This document shows positions 58,427 to 64,000 of a stretch of 64,000 nucleotides of DNA, in pieces. The first letter of the stretch is position 1. The number at the start of each line of letters is the position of its first letter. The notes under the pieces are model-generated. The model saw only the letters and a list, made by a program, of their open reading frames with translations. It was not told the DNA's origin and ran no database searches. Location of the stretch: contig JAVXUO010002982.1 in assembly GCA_033065855.1 (NCBI GenBank), positions 124,001-188,000 of the forward strand, written 5' to 3'. Made by a program: the position numbers and the translations under genes. The DNA is from Escallonia rubra. Lineage: Eukaryota; Streptophyta; Magnoliopsida; Escalloniales; Escalloniaceae.

Positions 58427-61400
58427 TCACTGCATGGCAACTGCCCTCTGTTGCGCCTGATTGGATGGGACGCTCGCCCATTGCTGGCCCACAGAGCCTC
58501 CATCATCTCTGTTGACAGAGTGAGACTCGTATGTCCTGTGAAAGCTACCTTGGTTCTCATACCTGTCACCATCTTTGACAAAATTTTGCACTTTGCATGC
58601 CTCGTGTACAAGGTTGTCAGCGGAACTAGACGGCACCGGCTCAGAACCAGACGAGGAGGTAGACTGCGTTGAACCTCGTCCCTTTTTCTCTGCTGTGTGC
58701 TTCTTAGCATCATCATCATCAGCCTTCTTTGTGAAACGGCCTCCAGTGCCCCTCTCCCTTCTCATGGCATGCTGGTGCCTGGATTCATGAAGATAGGGCT
58801 GTGGAAAACAGGGGATCAAGTAAGTAGACCTCAAATCCATCAAAATATTGACATTCGAAAGGTGGAAATAGATATTGCAAAGTCTCATTCAATAGATCAA
58901 ATTGAAACAGCAAACACAGAAGTATTCACCATATTAATTGGTGGGCATCATATTCAACAAGATAAATGTCCCCCCGACAACTTCGCAGGAACATTTTCAG
59001 TCATAAAGAGACCACTTTCTACGAAGGAGGGGAACTCCATTGCATGTAACACCACTTGCCAGGTAATTGGACAAAAAATAAACAAGTGACAACCAATAAA
59101 TTAAAATCAAAAGAATCCATTACAGGCTAAAGCATCATATCCAAGCACTTAAAGTTGGCAAGACAAATAGTGCATCAAATTTCTGTCAAGATTACTTCAA
59201 AGATGGTGTAGGAGACATTTCATCTCAACATATATGCACCCCCCAAAAAAATTCTGTCATGAAGTCCCCTACCTTGTATACTCCAAGCCAAATATACCAG
59301 AATCATTATATACTAGATACTGGATGCCAAACAGAGTTAAGAAAACTGGACCGGACCATCCGGTCCAACTGGTGGAACCGTCAACCAATTCACTGATGTT
59401 TGACACTTAGTTGCACGAAGCGGGCGCGGGGGCGGTGGAGTGTAAGAACCTGGAAGAATCTAGCGTTGAGAGCGGCTTAAATAAATAATTGCATAAAGAG
59501 TATTACCATTTGTTTAATATATCTTATACCTAATTCTGGTGTACACATTTTTTTCCTTTAAAATACCATAGGCGACAGTGAATTATTACTTTATACTCGT
59601 CACACCAAGTGTCTACCAGCTACTTGCCTTTAAAAATATTTTAAACAAAGATAAACATAGTTCTGCTGTTGCTGTTCACTTCTCAAAACATTTCTAGGCA
59701 GCACATCTAATAGCGTTAAACATGGGGACAAAAATGAATCAGGGAGAGAGAGAGAGAGATGCTCTGCTCTCTTGATGAGGAGGTTAGTCAACAATGGACA
59801 AGGATGCTTCAAGGACTTGAAGGAAAAGGAAAAAGGAATTGAGTTGAAAAGGACTTGATTTTCAGATATTCTCTCACTTCTTCCATGCATCTCTGTCCAA
59901 GATCAAGTTTCAATGTTGGCTTGGGACGAGATCCCATGGAGCTCCAAACTTGGGATTGCAAAAGTGAGTTTTCAAGAGAAAAGTGTCACCATATGAGGAG
60001 TTTTCTGCTAGTCAATGGCGGAAGGAGTGGGGGACACCAGTGGGCCGGTGCCCACCTGCTTCTCCAGAAATTCTGTCCTTTATATGGTATATTTTATCCC
60101 CAATGATAAAATCGCCACCTAAAATTTTTAAAAATGCTTAAAGGAGATGTATTTGTGGTCATTTTACATGATACTATACCTAAAAGTTCTAAAGATGGTT
60201 AATAAAAATATTCTTTTAGTCATTTAAAATGCTAAACTTACACCAATAAATAAAAAAATAAAGACAGTCTATGCATAAAGTCAACAAAAAAATGATTTTT
60301 ATTCCCTACGGTTTCCAAAGCCTCGATACTTTCAAAGCCTTAAAGGCACATATCTGGACAGGAGTACAGCGCCGCCGCCTCAGTTCCCTCACCGCCCACC
60401 AGCCTTACCTCACGCCGGCACGCCCTCAACGGCCAACGCCACTGCCTCTATTGGCCAGTCCACCTCTGGCAGGTCACGGGCTCACAAGTCACGGCACCCA
60501 AAGCCCAAAGTTCACGGCCCCACGTGCTTAGGCATGGCCGCAGGGGCAATTCACAGGATCACCGGCGGCAGCACTCACAAACAGCAGTCGACAGCACAAT
60601 TTCTCGACAAAGACACTAATAGTCACAGCAGTCGGTGAAAGCAAGGTAAGATCCAATGATTGATTCTTATATTTTCTACTTCTCGGAACCCTTCTTTTTT
60701 GTATCAATTTAGAATGTGACAATTGGGTTTTGGAACTTACAATTTGCAAAAAGGAATTGGTAGAATTTGGCAATTGCGGCTAGTGGGATTGTTAATTTCA
60801 AATTGAGATTTTGGTGCCCACCTTAAAAGAATTTCCTGCTTCCGCCACTGCTGCTACTAAGGTTTGACACTTGTTACTATTTATTACCTCGTTGGGAAAC
60901 AACCTCGCACGATCTTGATATCGCTATATTGTGATCTCGTGTAAGATAACATCGATCACAATCTCTCACTTTCCATGCATGTATAAATTATAATAATGTA
61001 CTTAATTTAAGTACACACGCCATGTTTAATCCCGAGAAACAAAGTACTCAATGTTGCTGGGTGTGCTTAAATTCATTCAAATCTGAATTTTTTCATCATC
61101 AACAATAACACAAATATGTACAATAGAAAATTCAAATCTCTAATTCTTTTTTAACTATGACGTCACAGTTTAATGGCGGTCGACGCAACGGTTGAACCAC
61201 GAACTCTTGACCCCATAGGACATACAGTCCGCTTCGTAAAACATTGCTATAAAAGCACGAAGCAACTTCATAACAGCAGAAGTAACTGGAGCATGGAAAA
61301 GTAAGAAGGTTTCATCAAAATGTTGATTGCTTTGGACCTTATAAATTAAGAGGAGAGCTGAACCAAAAACTCAAACATTACAATTATGACTAATTAGGGA

Positions 61401-61895
61401 TATCCTCTCTCAGAGAGAAATGGCACCCCACACCTGAAGCCTAAAGGAACCTCAAGGATACACCAGAAAGGTGATAGGCAGAAGAAAGGCCAGATAATGG
61501 ATTGAAGACAGAGAGAGCGCTGGCCTGAATCTTTGACTCAATCAGGACAAACTTAGAAGCATTGAGTCTACTCGGAGGGCTACTATCAGTTGTAAGCATC
61601 ATATGATTTCAGTAAGAATGATAAATTACCTGTACCATGCCATCTAAAAAGCAAAAACAAAACGAACCTGAAAGTAGAATGCAAAACAGACACAAAAAAT
61701 AGGTAGAGAAAGGCATGTTTGCAAGTTAACCTTTCTATCTTTTATCAGCTTCTTTTCAAGCTCTGCTTTTGCACGCGACTGTCTTCGCCGTAGAATACCG
61801 TGGTACTGTTTAGCATTCACATAAACAGGCTCTTCTGCCATTTCAAGGGGCAATGGCATTCTAGCGTGATGCATATCAAGTAGATGGGGATGAAC
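58427..61895 (-). CDS. NF-YA: NF-YA (HAP2/CBF-B) transcription factor, last two exons
   Basis: NF-YA is the CCAAT-box-binding subunit of the NF-Y trimer and acts in the nucleus. Exons 61895-61731 (55 codons, after a GTCAG acceptor) and 58798-58427 (123 codons and stop) join in phase 0. They encode the whole conserved core: [20 protein letters not shown], then [15 protein letters not shown] (A1, binds NF-YB/YC), then [20 protein letters not shown] then RFTKK (A2, contacts CCAAT). The preceding [13 protein letters not shown] and the Ser-rich C-terminus agree with the NF-YA3/8-like group. The 5' exons with the Gln/Ser-rich activation region were not found up to 64000 and probably lie beyond the window. 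The 2.9-kb intron holds a hAT element and a dispersed repeat. Confidence 0.93.
59811..60006 (+). repeat. Dispersed 200-bp repeat, copy B (NF-YA intron)
   Basis: The plus-strand counterpart of 38177-38384. It ends against the hAT element that starts at 60013. Confidence 0.8.
60013..60850. mobile_element. hAT non-autonomous element (838 bp) in the NF-YA intron
   Basis: An 8-bp target duplication with one mismatch (CTGCTAGT at 60005-60012, CTGCTACT at 60851-60858) flanks the inverted ends CAATGGCGGAAGGAGTGGGG and CAGTGGCGGAAGCAGGAAAT. The left half has AT-rich text, and the right half has a GC-rich leader-like stretch (60365-60560) followed by a donor-like AAGGTAAG. No transposase frame is present. 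A fragment of the same family is at 1197-1262. Confidence 0.85.
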
Positions 61896-62127
61896 CTGAC
61901 AAATGCAATCATTAGACTGAATAGAACAAGAACTTACAGACCTATGGGCAAAAAGAAATTGTGGATCTCAAGAGTATCGTGATGCTCAAGTCCTTCCATG
62001 AAATCATATTACAGAGCTAAGAAGCAAGTTTTCTCCAGAAAACCTGTCCTATCAAAGTTAAAAAAACCTGGATAACAAGAAAAAGTCGAAGATTTGTCAT
62101 ACTAGAAGCATCACAGCGAAGGATCTG

Positions 62128-62790
62128 TTATGTAGAGAGCAAGCACACATAAAGCGCAAAGGGTCTCTTGAGCCTAGGCGCAAAGCACAAGCTTGGTCTT
62201 AATTAAAGAAAAGCGCAACATACCACAAACACCAAAAACACCAACACAGGTTCCCATGGTTAAAAGAAATACATCCAAGATAGTCATCCTAAATGGAAAT
62301 CATTCTCATGAGTTGATCACCAATGATGCAAGAAAGTCAACGAAGCAAACGCCTCATAGTAATTAGGGCAAGACTCCTCGTCCTCTTCCCCAAAATCTTC
62401 CTCCACTGCATCTCCTTCATCTACAACTTTGATTGGACGAGTGGAAGAGGATGCACCTGAATTAGGTGCAGTTTGCGTCGCAGGTCTTGCAACAGCCCTT
62501 GATGTTGCTCTTGAATTATAAACTGGTGCTTCAGCCCCCGAAGCTCTTACAAATAAATATTCTAATTACTAAACTATGGCCAAGTTAGTCAGCCTCAGTA
62601 ACAAAAAAAGTAGATAGAAAATCAGAAGTATCTGTGCACAAAGGCTTGAGACTGAGAGTTAAAAAAGCCTGCTTTATAAGGGATTAAAGCTTTGGGCTTA
62701 AGCGCACAAAGCGTGAGCCTTTTTGAAGGGGCTGCTCCTTACCCTAGCGAAGCGCAAAGGGTGGACTTCACCCCTAGGCCTCCTTTTACT
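62128..62790. repeat. GCGCAAAGGGT-containing repeats around the acidic remnant
   Basis: GCGCAAAGGGTCTCTTGAGCC-type text at 62154 and 62170, and GCGCAAAGGGTGGACTTCACC-type text at 62753, lie on either side of 62342-62550, with AAGCGCA recurring. They may mark the two ends of one old element. Confidence 0.4.
62342..62550 (-). pseudogene. Acidic reading-frame remnant, possibly from a hAT-type transposase end
   Basis: The minus strand reads open through RASGAEAPVYNSRATSRAVA, then SSSTRPIKVVDEGDAVEEDF and GEEDEESC. The Ser/Arg then Asp/Glu-rich composition recalls the C-terminal tail of plant hAT transposases. There is no upstream domain to confirm it, and it lies among repeats. An upstream NF-YA exon is an alternative I consider less likely. 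Confidence 0.3.
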
Positions 62791-64000
62791 GACTATAGGC
62801 AAGAAAGCTGAACTCTCTCAACAAGTGTGAGTCAAGGCATTCGGTTCCCCATGCTTCCATTGTGAATACATGAAAAAAATGATGAGACAGAAAGAGCAAG
62901 AAAGATGAGTAGAGGAACTACGTGGAGTAAATATCTTAAAGTCCTCTATAACTACCTCTATCTTTTTGCAAGGACTCACCTCAGATGAACTAAAAAGACC
63001 AACGCAAGACATGCAGCAACAAAATCAGGGCAACTAATTGCAAAAGACAAGGTTCCTTTTACAAGAACAAGGTCGCCACCACAATGCCTGCTCTCGAGTT
63101 AAAAAATGCCCAATCTGTTTTTTATCCATCTCCCAACCATAATCTTAAAAGCGGGTAAACATTTATAAAAGCCAATCATTGTCAGGTAAGATGTTAAATG
63201 CAGTACCCTTTCCATCAGTGTTCATAAAAATAGGTACACACCTAAAGATTTCCCATAAGCAAAGAGTATATGGCGAAGATGATGATAACAAGGAGTCACA
63301 AATTAAGTGAGAAGTTGGAAGATTTCAGTTGGCATGCTTGACACAACTTACATATTCTATGTTAACACTTGGACGTTTAGTAAGAACTCTTAGATGTCAT
63401 CCCATTATTGTAGATTAATAATTCCAGGTACTTTTTGTCCATGAGCGTTAAGTGTGACCTCTTCGAGTTAAGGACATTAAACTCCAAGCACGGCAGGCTG
63501 CACAAGGCTCCATCAAAGTCCGCCTATCCATCCTTCTCAAAACAAAAGAAGTTAACAATGGGTCAAGTCTCGGGTGGCAACATTTGAAAGGAGAAAGGCT
63601 ACCATATGTGCGGCAGAGCCATTGGAACTCAAAAACTTCAGATAGATCCTTAGTTCGCACCTAAAAGCTCTCGAAATCAGAGTGTTGGTTCCAACTTGGC
63701 ACGCTCCTTCAGGATAGGCAATTCTATAACCAAGACTAAATTGATGGCTTGCTAGATGTCTCTCGAGGGTGGAAAATGTGTCCTCAAGATGCAGAATTAC
63801 TGTTGGTTAAAATGAAACCTTAAAACAGGAAATGGATAAGTTACATTAACAACCCGTCAGTTTAAGAAATAATGCGCTCACTACCCCTCACATTCAGGTA
63901 ATTAATGCACAGCCTTTACTTTGAATTTTATTAAGAAAGGACTAAAATTATCCACTGGAATATGACTAGATTACAGAAGTTCGCAAAATTCCTACCCAAC
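62791..64000. other. Upstream of NF-YA exons, no gene identified
   Basis: Presumably intron or 5' region of the NF-YA gene. No exon with NF-YA N-terminal character could be picked out, and short frames here have no family signature. Confidence 0.4.

Overview
The window is nuclear DNA of a flowering plant, most likely a eudicot. It is AT-rich, its genes carry many GT-AG introns, and transposons and microsatellites fill introns and intergenic space. Species cannot be fixed from the sequence. Three spliced genes can be followed with high confidence: a calcium-dependent protein kinase of the CPK7/8/32 group (minus, 14463-6566, eight coding exons, 539 aa), the ER translocation protein SEC62 (plus, 37196-51503, five exons, 370 aa), and the 3' part of an NF-YA transcription factor gene (minus, 61895-58427, two exons). 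A fourth gene (minus, 35482-32443, two exons, 164 aa) looks like a plastid-targeted single-pass membrane protein that I do not recognise. A possible first exon of a fifth gene, again with a transit-like N-terminus, lies at 349-170 (minus).

Layout. 1-6.5 kb: a putative exon, two copies of one MITE family, a 5'-truncated LINE with a readable RNase H domain, and another MITE. 6.5-14.5 kb: the CPK gene; its introns hold RTE-type LINE remnants and hAT-type elements, one (7390-8632) with a perfect 8-bp target duplication. 15.8-21.6 kb: a complete Mutator-like element with about 112-bp inverted repeats and a perfect 9-bp target duplication, carrying a MULE transposase gene and a convergent small GRF-zinc-finger/coiled-coil/membrane-tail gene. 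21.7-32 kb: gene-poor, with a hAT element, a TA microsatellite, and a 2.26-kb GC-rich minisatellite block flanked by a 64-bp direct repeat. 32-37 kb: the membrane protein gene and a hAT MITE. 37.2-51.5 kb: SEC62, whose 8.46-kb first intron contains a second copy of the 7390-8632 hAT family; a rearranged, decayed endogenous pararetrovirus (Caulimoviridae) sits inside the TA microsatellite of that hAT copy. The same intron carries a three-copy diverged repeat. 51.5-58.4 kb: gene-poor, with a long hairpin and a non-autonomous Mutator-like element that has a perfect 9-bp target duplication. 58.4-64 kb: the NF-YA exons, their TE-rich intron, and upstream sequence without a recognisable further exon.

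The host genes are unrelated housekeeping or regulatory genes and do not form a pathway. The best candidates for a less-described system are the MULE with its GRF accessory gene, the pararetrovirus-in-hAT-in-SEC62-intron nest with an inverted promoter duplication, the tandemly multiplied splice acceptor in the hAT element, and the 64-bp-repeat-flanked GC island. All family assignments come from reading motifs by eye; no database search was run.
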